A stretch of DNA of 44,833 bases, from assembly GCF_900170035.1 (NCBI RefSeq), contig NZ_LT828549.1, forward strand, positions 163,591 to 208,423, given 5' to 3'. Below the pieces are notes generated by a model. It saw nothing but the letters and a program-made list of their open reading frames with translations. It had not been told where the DNA came from and ran no database searches. Both the position numbers and the translations under genes were made by a program. This stretch comes from Desulfamplus magnetovallimortis. Its GTDB lineage: Bacteria > Desulfobacterota > Desulfobacteria > Desulfobacterales > Desulfobacteraceae. Each line of letters begins with the position of its first letter. Position 1 is the stretch's first letter. This document shows, in pieces, positions 24,317 through 33,540 of the stretch.

Positions 24317-24421
24317 GGCACTCTTCATCTTATCCTGAAAGTATTTTACACCTTTTTGGAGGAGATTCCCGATAAACGGAGATCTGTTCAGGAAAGTGTA
24401 AAGTGGAAAATGAGGGATGCC
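24317..24421. repeat. Family A repeat (copy 8)
   Basis: GGCACTCTTCATCTTATCC and GTATTTTACACC on the left; GGAAAGTGTAAAGTGG and AAATGAGGGATGCC on the right. An inner CGATAAACGG/GATCTG section is variable. Confidence 0.75.
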
Positions 24422-24459
24422 CTTACAGTAAATAATTGGAGTTGAGGTCTCATCTTGTA

Positions 24460-25719
24460 ATGAAGTATTTTCCTTTTAAAACCGTACTATTCTGTATATT
24501 TATCATACCCTTGTTATATACTGCTACCCTTGTCGGGGTGGAGAAGGGTTTAAGTATCTTTTACCAGAACAAAATCGAGCAGGTGCTTCTTGGAAATAAG
24601 AATGATAAATCATCTGATCTGACTGACAGTAACCAAGCAGTACAGGAAGAATTGAAGAGCAATTCCCTGGTTGACGGTGATAAGCCTCAAGGTAATGTTG
24701 CTGAAGATTATGTGCAAGCTTATCCTGATGTTGATCTTCTTTCTTTTGAAAGGATCCTTCAGGTAAGGCTCAAAAGTTTTATAGATCATGATTGGTTCCT
24801 GAACCAGGCAAGGCTTTTTCCTGCAATACGCATTCATCGAAAAGATGGAAGTATTCTTTATGTCTGTCCGCTTTCAGGTGGCACTACTAACTTTTCACCT
24901 GATTTAAAAGAACCGGATGTCATATCAGGAATTTTCCCCCCTGATGTCACTGTTGAAGTTATTATCCCCCTAAGACATAACACTCTGCTATCAAATATTA
25001 TACTTTTACTTTATTTGATGGTTTCATTTCTGCTGTTTCAATTTTTTTATAAACGAGGCATCAAAAGGGCAGAAAGAGATGAGAACCAGAGGGTCGGAGA
25101 GATTCAGAAGCTCAAGGAGGATGAGCGACAACAGAATGAACAGCTTGAAGAGTTGAAAAAACAGAGGGCATTTCTTGCTGAGCAGCTTAAAGAAGCCAAA
25201 TCTGATTTTCAGGAGGAGAGCAGAAAGGCAAGCATTGCAGAAGAGGAACTTTTTGAAGAGATTGCAAGGCTTGAAAAGAAGCTGGATGAAAACAGATCAA
25301 ACCAGGCAGAAAAAGAGCAGGAGATTGAGGAGCTTAAGGATCAGCTTGAGAGGCTTGAACGAAGAAAAACAGGTACAAGGAAAAGAAAGGCTATAGATGT
25401 TCTTGAAAAGCGTCTTACAAATTTATACAAAAATGTTGATATGAATAAAAAGGCACTCACAGGTATGATGGAGTTGACCGAAGATATGCAGATAAAAGCA
25501 GAAGAGGTTATCCATCAGCTAAATGATGATCCATCAGGTGTAACAGTAAAGCGAAAGGTGTTTGCCGGCAAAAAAAACAAGACAGCTTCTTTTGAAGTTC
25601 TTTTTGCCTACAATGGAAGGCTCTATTTCAGAAATGTTGAGGGCAACAGGATTGAGGTTCTTGTGATTGGAACTAAAAACAGTCAGGACAAAGATATGGA
25701 ATTTTTACACTATATTTGA
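24460..25719 (+). CDS. Bitopic membrane protein with cytoplasmic coiled coil
   Basis: Not recognised as a named family. The 419-residue protein has a TM segment at about 8-27, an extracytoplasmic region of about 145 residues, and a second TM at about 178-197 (NIILLLYLMVSFLLFQFFY). A long Glu/Lys/Gln-rich coiled coil (about 205-325) follows, then a compact C-terminal domain ending in RNVEGNRIEVLVIGTKNSQD. It lies 29 bp upstream of the secretion ATPase gene, so it is probably a membrane component of that system. Since no GspF-type platform is in the window, a scaffold role is conceivable but only inferred. An upstream TTG (24436) is possible. Confidence 0.75.
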   Translation: MKYFPFKTVLFCIFIIPLLYTATLVGVEKGLSIFYQNKIEQVLLGNKNDKSSDLTDSNQAVQEELKSNSLVDGDKPQGNVAEDYVQAYPDVDLLSFERILQVRLKSFIDHDWFLNQARLFPAIRIHRKDGSILYVCPLSGGTTNFSPDLKEPDVISGIFPPDVTVEVIIPLRHNTLLSNIILLLYLMVSFLLFQFFYKRGIKRAERDENQRVGEIQKLKEDERQQNEQLEELKKQRAFLAEQLKEAKSDFQEESRKASIAEEELFEEIARLEKKLDENRSNQAEKEQEIEELKDQLERLERRKTGTRKRKAIDVLEKRLTNLYKNVDMNKKALTGMMELTEDMQIKAEEVIHQLNDDPSGVTVKRKVFAGKKNKTASFEVLFAYNGRLYFRNVEGNRIEVLVIGTKNSQDKDMEFLHYI

Positions 25720-25748
25720 TGGCCTTTTTTTATGGAAAGAAATAATCA

Positions 25749-27479
25749 ATGTCACCCATAAAGCCTGTTAAAAGAAAACGTTTTGGCGAGATAGCTGTTG
25801 AACTGGGATTTATGACAGATGCCCAGGTCGGCAATATACTCTCACGACGAAACATCACACGCCGGATGCTTGGGCAGCTTTGCATTGAAGAAGGATATCT
25901 TGATTATGAGATGCTTGCCCGTATTATTGCTGCCCAGTATTCATGCAGCTATGCAAGCCTTGATGATTTAGAGCAGATAGATGATCCTGATCTGATTCAA
26001 CATTTTGATATTGATTATATGGTAAATAACAGGGTGCTTCCATTTCGAATTTGGAATAACACCTTTGATATAGCTGTTGCAGATCCTCTGGATTTCATGC
26101 GTGTTGCCGAAGATATATCCCTTGTTACAGAGCTTGAGATATCTTTTGTGGTTGTCTCTGAAAAACGCCTTACTGAGCTGCTAAAAAACATAGAATCATC
26201 AAGGGATCTGCTTGATATCTCGGATGAGATGCGTCTGCCCATTATCAGAGAATCTGACAGGGGAGAGTATGAGGTATCTGTTGATCGCATAAGCTCTGAA
26301 GAGAGTCCTGTTGTAAAGCTTGTGGACTCAACTCTGCTTGATGCAATAAATAAAAAGTCAAGTGATATCCATATTGAGTCCACTGAAAAAGGACTTATTA
26401 TACGCTACCGAATTGATGGCATGCTTCACCAGGCAGCAGAACCTCTGGAGCTTAAAAACCAAGGTGCGGTTCTATCCCGCCTCAAAGTTATGTCTGACCT
26501 TGATATATCTGAAAAAAGGGTTCCCCAGGATGGCCGATTCAAACTAAAGGTAAAGGGGAGATTCATAGATTTCAGGATATCTGTTCTTCCTTCGGTTTTT
26601 GGTGAAAATGCAGTTATCCGTATCCTTGATCAGGAGAGAATGTCCGTATCACAGGCATCTCTTTCATTGGATGACATGGATATTCCTGAAAAGGAGCTTT
26701 TAAGACTTCGAAGACAGATTAAGGCTCCCTATGGAATGTTTTTAATGACAGGCCCTACAGGAAGCGGCAAGACTACAACACTCTACAGAGCACTCTCAGA
26801 AGTAAATGACAAGTCAATAAAGGTCATCACCATAGAAGACCCTGTTGAGTATCAGCTTCCCGGAATGACCCAGATTGCAGTCAATCATAAAAAAGGCCTT
26901 ACTTTTTCCAAAGGTTTAAGATCCATTCTTCGCCACGATCCTGATAAGATTCTTGTGGGGGAGATAAGGGATGGAGAGACCGCTGAAATTGCCATACAGT
27001 CTGCATTGACAGGCCATCAGGTCTTTACAACTGTCCATGCAAATACAACATTTGATGTCATAAATCGTTTTATGCATCTTGGTATTGATACTTTCAACCT
27101 TGTCTCTGCCTTGAACTGCATTGTTGCCCAGCGTCTTGTAAGAAAACTTTGCTCATGTAAAAAAGAGCATAAGGTGACAGAAAAAATGATGATTGAGTCT
27201 GGTCTTGATCCTGATGAGTACAAAAATATGGTGTTTTTTGGCCCTGCTGGTTGTCGCCTGTGCAACGGAACAGGATTTGACGGCAGAAAAGCAATCCTTG
27301 AACATCTTGAACTTGACCCAAATTTAAAGGAGATGATACTTGAGAAAGCCACTCTTTCAATATTGAAAAAACATGCCCTTGAAAAGGGAGTTGTCTTTCT
27401 CAGAGATGCGGTTCTTTATGACGTCAGGCATGGCACAACAAGCCTGGATGAGGCAAATAGAGTCACCTTCATAGAGTAA
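25749..27479 (+). CDS. gspE: Type II secretion / type IV pilus assembly ATPase
   Basis: Hexameric cytoplasmic ATPase powering pseudopilus assembly. The 576-residue chain has the N-terminal MshEN/GspE-N domain (FGEIAVELGFMTDAQV) and a catalytic domain with Walker A GPTGSGKT (335-342), an Asp box TIEDPVEY (361-368), Walker B ILVGEIRD (401-408) and a His box TVHANT (428-433). A tetracysteine zinc site (Cys468, Cys470, Cys502, Cys505) marks GspE/PilB types rather than retraction ATPases. It is the first core gene of the cluster; PilM-, PilN- and PilO-like genes follow with gaps of 4 bp or less or overlaps. Confidence 0.94.
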   Translation: MSPIKPVKRKRFGEIAVELGFMTDAQVGNILSRRNITRRMLGQLCIEEGYLDYEMLARIIAAQYSCSYASLDDLEQIDDPDLIQHFDIDYMVNNRVLPFRIWNNTFDIAVADPLDFMRVAEDISLVTELEISFVVVSEKRLTELLKNIESSRDLLDISDEMRLPIIRESDRGEYEVSVDRISSEESPVVKLVDSTLLDAINKKSSDIHIESTEKGLIIRYRIDGMLHQAAEPLELKNQGAVLSRLKVMSDLDISEKRVPQDGRFKLKVKGRFIDFRISVLPSVFGENAVIRILDQERMSVSQASLSLDDMDIPEKELLRLRRQIKAPYGMFLMTGPTGSGKTTTLYRALSEVNDKSIKVITIEDPVEYQLPGMTQIAVNHKKGLTFSKGLRSILRHDPDKILVGEIRDGETAEIAIQSALTGHQVFTTVHANTTFDVINRFMHLGIDTFNLVSALNCIVAQRLVRKLCSCKKEHKVTEKMMIESGLDPDEYKNMVFFGPAGCRLCNGTGFDGRKAILEHLELDPNLKEMILEKATLSILKKHALEKGVVFLRDAVLYDVRHGTTSLDEANRVTFIE

Positions 27480-27483
27480 TATT

Positions 27484-28407
27484 ATGTTTTTTAAGAATTC
27501 AGATATTAAAGTGTCTGGTATCAACATTGATGTCAAAGCTATTAAATTTGTAACTGTTGCAAGAAAAAATGGTGTATGGCACAGTATTACAAATTTAAAG
27601 CTTGATCTGCCTGCGGGATTACTTAAGCCTGGGTTTAATCGTAAAAATATCCAGGATCCTGCGGAGTTCAGGGCCGCGCTTTCATCTTTAAAAAAGATGA
27701 CAAGAATGAGGAGCTGTATGGTTGGAGTTTCCCTTCCTTGTGAAACCACAAAATTGATGATTCATCCGTTTCCAAAGCTTCCGCATGGAGACGAACAGAT
27801 AAAGGAGATGATTCTTTGGCGAATTGGCAAATTAACAAGGCTGGATCTTTCTGATATTGAAATAAGATGGGATGCTTTTCCTGGAGCAGGAGAGCAGTCG
27901 GTTGTTCTAATGGTCGGGCTTGTTTCAGGGGCTGTTTTGAGAGAATATGAAGAAAGTCTCAGAATGGCTGGATTTACAGTTGGATCAATATCTTCTGCTG
28001 ATATGAGCCTCTATAATTTCTATGCACCCGATATCCCCGAAGAGGGTGTTGTTGCATGGATTGGTCTTTTTCCTGAAAGCATCTCTATTTTTGTGCTCGA
28101 CAACGGTACCCCTCTTTTTTATAAAAATATGAAGAAGAAACTCATTGCACAAAATGATGCAGACAATATTGATATGCTCATTCAATATTTTATGGATGAG
28201 CATCCAGATTTAAACATTGACAGATATTTTTTAAGTGCAACACCATCCTCTGATTTGAACAGCGCTTTTTCATGTACTGTATTTAACTCTGAAGATTATC
28301 ATCTAATGTATCCTGCTGACCGGATTTCCATCCACCCTTCTGATCCTGATACAGCATGGAGCCATGCTGCTGCCACAGGTGCTGCCTGGAGTCTTGTTGA
28401 CCAATGA
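27484..28407 (+). CDS. PilM/GspL-like actin-fold cytoplasmic protein
   Basis: A 307-residue protein resembling PilM/MshI or the cytoplasmic half of GspL: an actin-like fold (VSGINIDVKAIKFVTVAR at the start, MVGVSLPCETTKLMIHPFP, AWIGLFPESISIFVLDNGTPLFYKN). It has no TM segment. It starts 4 bp after gspE and its stop overlaps the next ATG (ATGA), so the next protein supplies the membrane part. It probably couples the ATPase to the inner-membrane assembly. Confidence 0.8.
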   Translation: MFFKNSDIKVSGINIDVKAIKFVTVARKNGVWHSITNLKLDLPAGLLKPGFNRKNIQDPAEFRAALSSLKKMTRMRSCMVGVSLPCETTKLMIHPFPKLPHGDEQIKEMILWRIGKLTRLDLSDIEIRWDAFPGAGEQSVVLMVGLVSGAVLREYEESLRMAGFTVGSISSADMSLYNFYAPDIPEEGVVAWIGLFPESISIFVLDNGTPLFYKNMKKKLIAQNDADNIDMLIQYFMDEHPDLNIDRYFLSATPSSDLNSAFSCTVFNSEDYHLMYPADRISIHPSDPDTAWSHAAATGAAWSLVDQ

Positions 28408-28964
28408 AATCCATTAATATTAATTTCATACAAAACAGCAGGAAAAGCAGTAGAAAATTTGTTTTTTTGCTTGTTTTTCTCTTTTTATCTGTTGTCTATT
28501 TGGCGGCAATTTCTGCTCAGGAATTTTACCGGAAAGAGGCTCTCATTAAAGGCTATGGAGAAAAAATAAACAGTTATTCATCAGGTATGGATGTAAGGAG
28601 TGTACCTTCAGTATCCCCTTCTGAAGTTGATATTGTGGTGGCAGAGGTCAGTTTCATGAACAATCTTTTGCATCAGAGGGCTTTTCTCTGGATTGATATT
28701 CTTGATCGTCTGGAGTCTATTGTCGGAGAAGGTCTTCTTCTTAATCATGTGGAGATTGACAGGGAAAAGAAAAACATAAATATCCAGGGTAAGGCTCTTG
28801 AGGCTTCAACACTGTCTGGTTTTATAAGTGCAATATCTTCCAGCAATTTTTTTCATCTAAATGAGTTGAGCCAGGAATCAGGACAGAATACCCTGCTATC
28901 TTTTGAAATGAAGATGGTAATTCAGGCAGATGCAATATATCCTGAAAATGTAAAGAAATGGTGA
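28404..28964 (+). CDS. PilN-like inner-membrane assembly protein
   Basis: A 186-residue bitopic protein: short cytoplasmic start (INFIQNSRK, like the INLLP-type PilN motif that binds PilM), one TM (FVFLLVFLFLSVVYLAAIS, about 20-40), and a periplasmic ferredoxin-like domain. The ATGA overlap with the PilM-like gene supports a stoichiometric pair, as in PilM-PilN or GspL. The PilO-like gene follows 7 bp later. Confidence 0.78.
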   Translation: MKSININFIQNSRKSSRKFVFLLVFLFLSVVYLAAISAQEFYRKEALIKGYGEKINSYSSGMDVRSVPSVSPSEVDIVVAEVSFMNNLLHQRAFLWIDILDRLESIVGEGLLLNHVEIDREKKNINIQGKALEASTLSGFISAISSSNFFHLNELSQESGQNTLLSFEMKMVIQADAIYPENVKKW

Positions 28965-28971
28965 TTTTCTG

Positions 28972-29490
28972 ATGAAACCCGATCTGTTTAAACGCCTGAT
29001 TTTGTTCTGCCTTGTTCTTTTCGTGGCTCTACTATTCTTCAGATATACAGTGATTGAAAAACAGGGGCGTGAAATTGACAGTTTGATCTCAGACTATTCA
29101 AAGATACGGGAGAGGGGAAACTCCAATGATAATCTTTATCTATCATATGAAAGTGCAAGGCATCAGCTTGATTCTGTAAGGCTTGCGTTACCTCAATTCC
29201 ACGAGTTCCCCTATGTTATAAGTGATATCAATGACCTGCTGGAGAAAAATAACCTTGTGTCATCAGGGATGATTTTCAAGCCGGTTCTAACAGATAAACT
29301 TGACCTATGGAAATTTGCATCAAGCCTTTCAGTGGAGGGAAGTTACCAGAACCTGAAGTCATTTATTGCGGGTTTTCAGGCAATGCCTGGTATCAATACA
29401 ATTTCACGGGTTGTTTTTAATAAAGAGAAAAAGGAGAGTGGGTCAATTACCCTTGAAGTTGATATTGCTGTCTATTGTAGAAAAGATTGA
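28972..29490 (+). CDS. PilO/GspM-like inner-membrane protein
   Basis: A 172-residue bitopic protein with one N-terminal TM (LILFCLVLFVALLFFRYTV), a short coiled coil and a periplasmic domain with the PilO-like segment SFIAGFQAMPGINTISRVVF. Its length and its place right after the PilN-like gene fit PilO. It would pair with PilN in the periplasm to form the alignment ring under the secretin. Confidence 0.78.
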   Translation: MKPDLFKRLILFCLVLFVALLFFRYTVIEKQGREIDSLISDYSKIRERGNSNDNLYLSYESARHQLDSVRLALPQFHEFPYVISDINDLLEKNNLVSSGMIFKPVLTDKLDLWKFASSLSVEGSYQNLKSFIAGFQAMPGINTISRVVFNKEKKESGSITLEVDIAVYCRKD

Positions 29491-29523
29491 TCAACGGTGT
29501 ATTTCAGGAAGGAAGGATCAACA

Positions 29524-30144
29524 GTGGCCATTGACAATAAAGTCCGAAAAAAGATATTGTTCGGTTCCCTTGCTCTTCTGGCTGTTTCCGTAATATATCG
29601 GATTCTTAATCCATACAGCCAGCCAACTGTCAGGGAGCTTACTTACAAACAAGGCGATATCATATCTTCTGAACAGGCAAACAACAAAAAAACTGCCAAG
29701 TTTGATGTTGCTGCATCTCTTCTTGATTACAAACCTCAATCTTATTCTGTTATTCGAGACCCCTTTAACAAACCTGTCAGCAAGGATGTTGCAAGTCTGA
29801 ATACCCCAGAAGAACCTGAAACTCCTGAAAAAACACCGGAAGAGGATATTGTTCCGGAAGAATCCCATGCTGATATCAAGGAACAGGAGAAACAGATGGC
29901 AATAAGCGCAATTGTAAACGGGATCTCAGACCTTCGGATACTTGGCTCATGCATAAAAGATGGAATACTATCCTTTTTTATCAAGGATGGAGATATAGTT
30001 ACGGTTATTCAAAAGGGCACCAAAATAAAGGATACTTATCCGGTATCAGACTTGACCCAGGACTATATCCTTGTGAATATTCCGGAATTTGATGAAGATG
30101 TCCGAATAAACTTAAAGGATTTCAATGGAAACAGATATTTATAG
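29524..30144 (+). CDS. GspC/PilP-like periplasmic linker protein
   Basis: A 206-residue protein with an N-terminal TM (KILFGSLALLAVSVIYRI), a Pro/Glu-rich linker (about 90-115) and a C-terminal beta domain (AISAIVNGISDLRILGSCIKDG...VTVIQKGTKIKDTYPVSDLTQDYILV) of the homology-region type that binds secretin N-domains. GTG 29524 is preferred because AGGAAGGA lies about eight bases upstream; an in-frame GTG at 29497 is weaker. It joins the PilNO-like complex to the secretin encoded next. Confidence 0.75.
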   Translation: MAIDNKVRKKILFGSLALLAVSVIYRILNPYSQPTVRELTYKQGDIISSEQANNKKTAKFDVAASLLDYKPQSYSVIRDPFNKPVSKDVASLNTPEEPETPEKTPEEDIVPEESHADIKEQEKQMAISAIVNGISDLRILGSCIKDGILSFFIKDGDIVTVIQKGTKIKDTYPVSDLTQDYILVNIPEFDEDVRINLKDFNGNRYL

Positions 30145-30174
30145 AGTTCATGCGGATGCCAGTCACAATCAAAT

Positions 30175-30279
30175 GAGTGTACCCTTTTTTGAATGTCTGG
30201 CGTAAATTGTTGTCATTAAACTCCCCAGCTCCCTCTCACAGAGTTGCGAGGGGGAGAAAAGTTCAAAAAGAATACACTC
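30175..30279. repeat. Family E repeat (copy 5)
   Basis: Outer inverted arms GAGTGTACCCTTTTTTGAA and TTCAAAAAGAATACACTC, and a C-rich core CCCTCTCACAGAGTTGCGAGGGGG. Clean terminal inverted repeats of about 18 bp. It interrupts the secretion operon between the GspC/PilP-like gene and the secretin gene. Confidence 0.75.
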
Positions 30280-30334
30280 CGATCAGATGGATGAAAGTTT
30301 TTTAAAAACAGTTGGTTATAGATATTTTTATATT

Positions 30335-30401
30335 AAACAGGCATGGTTGATTGCTTATCAATCACCCCCAAATAAAAAATTATAGCCATTTTCACGGTAA
30401 C
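30335..30401. repeat. Family D repeat (copy 2)
   Basis: AAACAGGCATGGTTGATTGC, TTATCAATCACCCCCAAAT, TTATAGCCATTTTCACGGTAA. It ends 33 bp before the preferred secretin start, so it occupies the upstream leader. Confidence 0.75.
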
Positions 30402-30433
30402 AAAAAATGAATAATGGTAATGCTGGAGGCTGC

Positions 30434-32266
30434 GTGAGACTATTTATACTGGCTTTTCTCCTGACATCAATGTTAGTATTGCAGGGATGTATGGGCGCCG
30501 GCAGGATGGAGCCTTTGCCCTGCACAGAGATAGACTCAATGGATCTTAAGGCAAGGGTTGCCTGCTATCAGAAGCAACTTGAGACTGTGCCTCCCTCCAT
30601 GCGCCACTCCATTGAACTTGCCCTTAAAAAAGAGCAATACACCCTCTCCATTTTATATATGGAACAGGGAAGCCGATACCTTGAAGATAACAATCTCAGT
30701 CAGGCCAGTGATTTTTTGTCAAAAAGTATTGAGGCTTTTCCAGGTAACGATAGGGCATCACAGCTATTGATCCAAACCTTAAATCGTCAGAAATCACTTG
30801 AGCTTGTTGACAGGGCAGAATCTTTAATTGCACAAAAAAGTTTTGATTCAGCAAAAAAGCTTTTAGAGGAGGCTCTCACCCTCTATCCTGAAAATCGAGA
30901 AGCTCTTGGCTTTCTTGAGCATTTTAAAAACAGGAATTTCAGATCCTCAGAGTATGATATATTCATTGAATCAGATCAGAAATTTTCATTGAGATTCAAG
31001 GAGACAGCTATTCTGGATGTATTTGATATTATCTCAAAACTTGCTGATATTAACATTGTATTTGACAAGGATGTCCGTCAACAGAACATATCTGTTTTTG
31101 TAAAAGATATCTATGTGATGGATTTTCTTGAAATGCTGCTTAAAACCAACAATCTTGCGGCAAAACAGACAGATAAAAAAACCCTTCTTATCTATCCTGA
31201 CACCCCCCAGAAGCAGAAGGAGTATCAGGATTTACAGGTAAGAACATTTTATCTTTCCTATCTTAAGGCCAAGGATACACTTCCGGTTATTGCCAAGGTG
31301 CTTAATCTCAAGGATATCATTGCCAATGAAACAACAAACACTATAACTGTAAGGGACAGCGACAAGTCCATTGACATTGTTGCAAAGCTTATCAAAGCCA
31401 ATGACATTCCGGAACCAGAAGTGGTTTTAAATGTGGAGATGCTGGAGGTGAGCAGCACCCTTGAAGAAGAGCTTGGTCTCTCTTATCCTGATGTTATCAC
31501 ATTTGGTGTAAGCAATACCAGTTCGGGAATTAATTCATCAAGTGCATTCAGCCTTGCGGGATTTGGTTCTCTTAATGATCTTGGAACTCTTTCCAGCAGG
31601 GAGCTTTATCTTTCAATTCCCACGGTAAAGCTCAATCTTCTGAAACAGGACGGAGATACACGCATTCTTGCAAAACCAAGCGTAAGGGTGAGCAATAACC
31701 AGAAGGCCACAATTCTTCTGGGTGAACGTATTCCATTGCGATCCAACAGAAGGGTTGAGGATAATGGTGCTGTAACCTATGATTATCAATATCAGGATGT
31801 GGGCATTAAGCTTGTTGCCACACCTGATGTCAACAGAAACGAAGAGATCCGCCTAATATTAAACCTTGAGCAGAGTTCCCTTGGAAGCAACGTGGGAACC
31901 TCGGAAGATCCACAGTATGCAATTAATACCAGAAGTGCTGATACAGTTTTGACTGTTAAGGATGGCAGCACTGTAATTATTGGTGGTTTGACCAGGAAAG
32001 AAGATCGTAAAACTGTCAATACAGTACCATTGCTGGGTGATATTCCTGTTCTGAAAAAACTTTTTACCCACGAAAGCAATGGCGATACAAATACCGATCT
32101 TCTTATAACCATAACCCCTGTGATCATTTCCGGAGCGCCTCTTCCGGATGATGATACAAGCACCTTCTGGTCCGGCAACTGGCAGCGTATCCACACAACC
32201 GAACCTTATATAAAAAAGATGGAACAGCATGATCCCGTTATCCCTGAAATGCCGAAAGCTGAATAG
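30434..32266 (+). CDS. gspD: Outer-membrane secretin (GspD/MshL/PilQ-like lipoprotein)
   Basis: Multimeric outer-membrane gate. GTG 30434, with GGAGG four bases upstream, gives a textbook lipoprotein signal (MRLFILAFLLTSMLVLQGC); ATG 30407 adds nine residues without a good ribosome site. After the lipobox come TPR-like helices (about 55-150), a secretin N-domain (FSLRFKETAILDVFDIISKL, NIVFDKDVRQQNISV), a second N-domain, and the C-terminal secretin core (VRVSNNQKATILLGERIPL, GSTVIIGGLTRKEDRK, VPLLGDIPVLKKLF). The TPR region before the N-domains is a deltaproteobacterial feature. About 610 residues. Confidence 0.9.
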   Translation: MRLFILAFLLTSMLVLQGCMGAGRMEPLPCTEIDSMDLKARVACYQKQLETVPPSMRHSIELALKKEQYTLSILYMEQGSRYLEDNNLSQASDFLSKSIEAFPGNDRASQLLIQTLNRQKSLELVDRAESLIAQKSFDSAKKLLEEALTLYPENREALGFLEHFKNRNFRSSEYDIFIESDQKFSLRFKETAILDVFDIISKLADINIVFDKDVRQQNISVFVKDIYVMDFLEMLLKTNNLAAKQTDKKTLLIYPDTPQKQKEYQDLQVRTFYLSYLKAKDTLPVIAKVLNLKDIIANETTNTITVRDSDKSIDIVAKLIKANDIPEPEVVLNVEMLEVSSTLEEELGLSYPDVITFGVSNTSSGINSSSAFSLAGFGSLNDLGTLSSRELYLSIPTVKLNLLKQDGDTRILAKPSVRVSNNQKATILLGERIPLRSNRRVEDNGAVTYDYQYQDVGIKLVATPDVNRNEEIRLILNLEQSSLGSNVGTSEDPQYAINTRSADTVLTVKDGSTVIIGGLTRKEDRKTVNTVPLLGDIPVLKKLFTHESNGDTNTDLLITITPVIISGAPLPDDDTSTFWSGNWQRIHTTEPYIKKMEQHDPVIPEMPKAE

Positions 32267-32381
32267 CATCAGGGGCTGTGTGGCAGCTTTTTTTCCTTCC
32301 CTTGGCAGATGGCAGCAATCATTTGCCGGAAAGTGCGGAAGGGATGGTGCAGAATATTGCAAATCTTCACATAATGGGGTT

Positions 32382-32876
32382 GTGCCTGAACCACCTGTGC
32401 ATGTTGCAGCAATATCCTCTTCCGGAGCTTCATTCAAAGGGGTCACTCTTATTGAGCTTGTTGTCACCATGGCCATAATCTCCATTCTTGCATCAGGGAT
32501 TCTTCCACTTTCCCAGATGGCGCACAAGCGCAGCAGGGAAATTGAGTTGCGCCATGCACTAAGAACAATCCGTACAGCCCTTGATGAGTACAAATCCCTT
32601 GCAGATGAGAAGAAAATATCTGTTTCAGCCGACTCTTCGGGTTATCCTGAAACACTTGAAATATTGGTTGAAGGTGTACCTATTGCAGGCTCAACATATA
32701 AAAAGAAGTTTTTAAGGCGAATACCCGGGGATCCCATGACAAAAGATGGCACATGGGGTTTGCGATCCTATGCAGATGAACAAGATTCATCAACCTGGGG
32801 AGGTCAGGATGTTTATGATGTCTATTCAAAAAGCGACAAGACAGCCCTTGATGGAACCCTTTACAGAGAGTGGTAA
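32382..32876 (+). CDS. Type II pseudopilin (GspG-like)
   Basis: A pseudopilin with the prepilin peptidase motif FKG|VTLIELVVTMAIISILASG; Glu5 is present. The globular part has the GspG-like end: YPETLEILVEG, RRIPGDPMTKDGTWGLRS, DVYDVYSKSDKTALDGT, EW. The usual Phe+1 is Val. The start is unclear: the frame is open back to ATG 32229, overlapping the secretin gene, which would give a leader of about 69 residues. GTG 32382 or 32397 gives leaders of under 20 residues, so I place the start at 32382 with low certainty. Confidence 0.82.
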   Translation: MPEPPVHVAAISSSGASFKGVTLIELVVTMAIISILASGILPLSQMAHKRSREIELRHALRTIRTALDEYKSLADEKKISVSADSSGYPETLEILVEGVPIAGSTYKKKFLRRIPGDPMTKDGTWGLRSYADEQDSSTWGGQDVYDVYSKSDKTALDGTLYREW

Positions 32877-32955
32877 TACCACAGAACATATTGAAACTTA
32901 TGTCCATAATAAATTGATTTGGATCTCATCCTTTATATGGAGAACTCATATCACT

Positions 32956-33363
32956 TTGAAGTGTGCTGACATTTTTAAGTGTGAAGGAAACAAGGGAGCC
33001 AGGGGATTTACCCTGATTGAAATGCTCATTGTTGTATCCATCATGGGGATTCTTGCATCCATAGCCATGCCGAGTTTCCAGAAAAATATAATACAAAGCA
33101 GAGAGGCGTCCCTGAAAAACACCCTTTTTGTTTTAAGGGATGTAATTGATCAGTACAATGCAGATAATGGTCACTATCCGGAAACACTGGATGCCCTTGT
33201 GGAAAATAATTATATCAGGACACTTCCTGTTGACCCCTTTACAAAAACAACCACCTCTTGGATTACTGTATTATCAGACCAGGAAGGGGAGACTGGTATA
33301 TATGATGTTCATAGTGGCAGCTATAAGGTAAGTCTTGACGGGGTTCCATACAATGAATGGTAA
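32956..33363 (+). CDS. Type II pseudopilin (GspG-like, second copy)
   Basis: Prepilin motif ARG|FTLIEMLIVVSIMGILASIAMPSFQ with Phe+1 and Glu5, then a GspG-like body: DQYNADNGHYPETLDALVENNYI, LPVDPFTKTTTSWI, GIYDVHSGSYKVSLDGVPYNEW. It is the best candidate for the major pseudopilin. The TTG at 32956 gives a 17-residue leader; an ATG at 32851 overlapping the previous gene gives about 52 residues. It resembles the preceding pseudopilin in the EW-terminal region, suggesting a tandem duplication. Confidence 0.82.
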   Translation: MKCADIFKCEGNKGARGFTLIEMLIVVSIMGILASIAMPSFQKNIIQSREASLKNTLFVLRDVIDQYNADNGHYPETLDALVENNYIRTLPVDPFTKTTTSWITVLSDQEGETGIYDVHSGSYKVSLDGVPYNEW

Positions 33364-33365
33364 AC

Positions 33366-33540
33366 ACTCAAAGTCGACACTATGATCTTGTAAGCCTTGT
33401 CAACACTGTCTGAATCAGGATTCCCAAGATTAACAAGATAAGGCAGGATTATCTATCCTGAGCATCCTATCCATCCTGGTTATCCTGGTTCAGACAACTG
33501 CAATAACTTCTGAAAAAGCAATAAGATGTCGATTTTGAGT
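33366..33540. repeat. Family C palindromic repeat (copy 3, inverted)
   Basis: A 175-bp element with ends ACTCAAAGTCGACAC and ATGTCGATTTTGAGT, in opposite orientation to 23620-23796 and near-identical to it along its length. It starts 3 bp after a pseudopilin stop codon and may act as its terminator. Confidence 0.88.

Larger units (their letters stand above)
24077..24459. other. Intergenic gap with family E and A repeats
   Basis: Holds a family E unit (24086-24163) and a family A unit (24317-24421). The family A unit ends about 40 bp before the start of the coiled-coil gene, so the promoter of the secretion cluster must lie within or beside it. No gene is seen. Confidence 0.5.

Noticed and set aside
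31859-32593. A 244-codon minus-strand frame across the secretin and pseudopilin genes
   Set aside because: Overlaps two well-supported plus-strand genes; no recognisable content.
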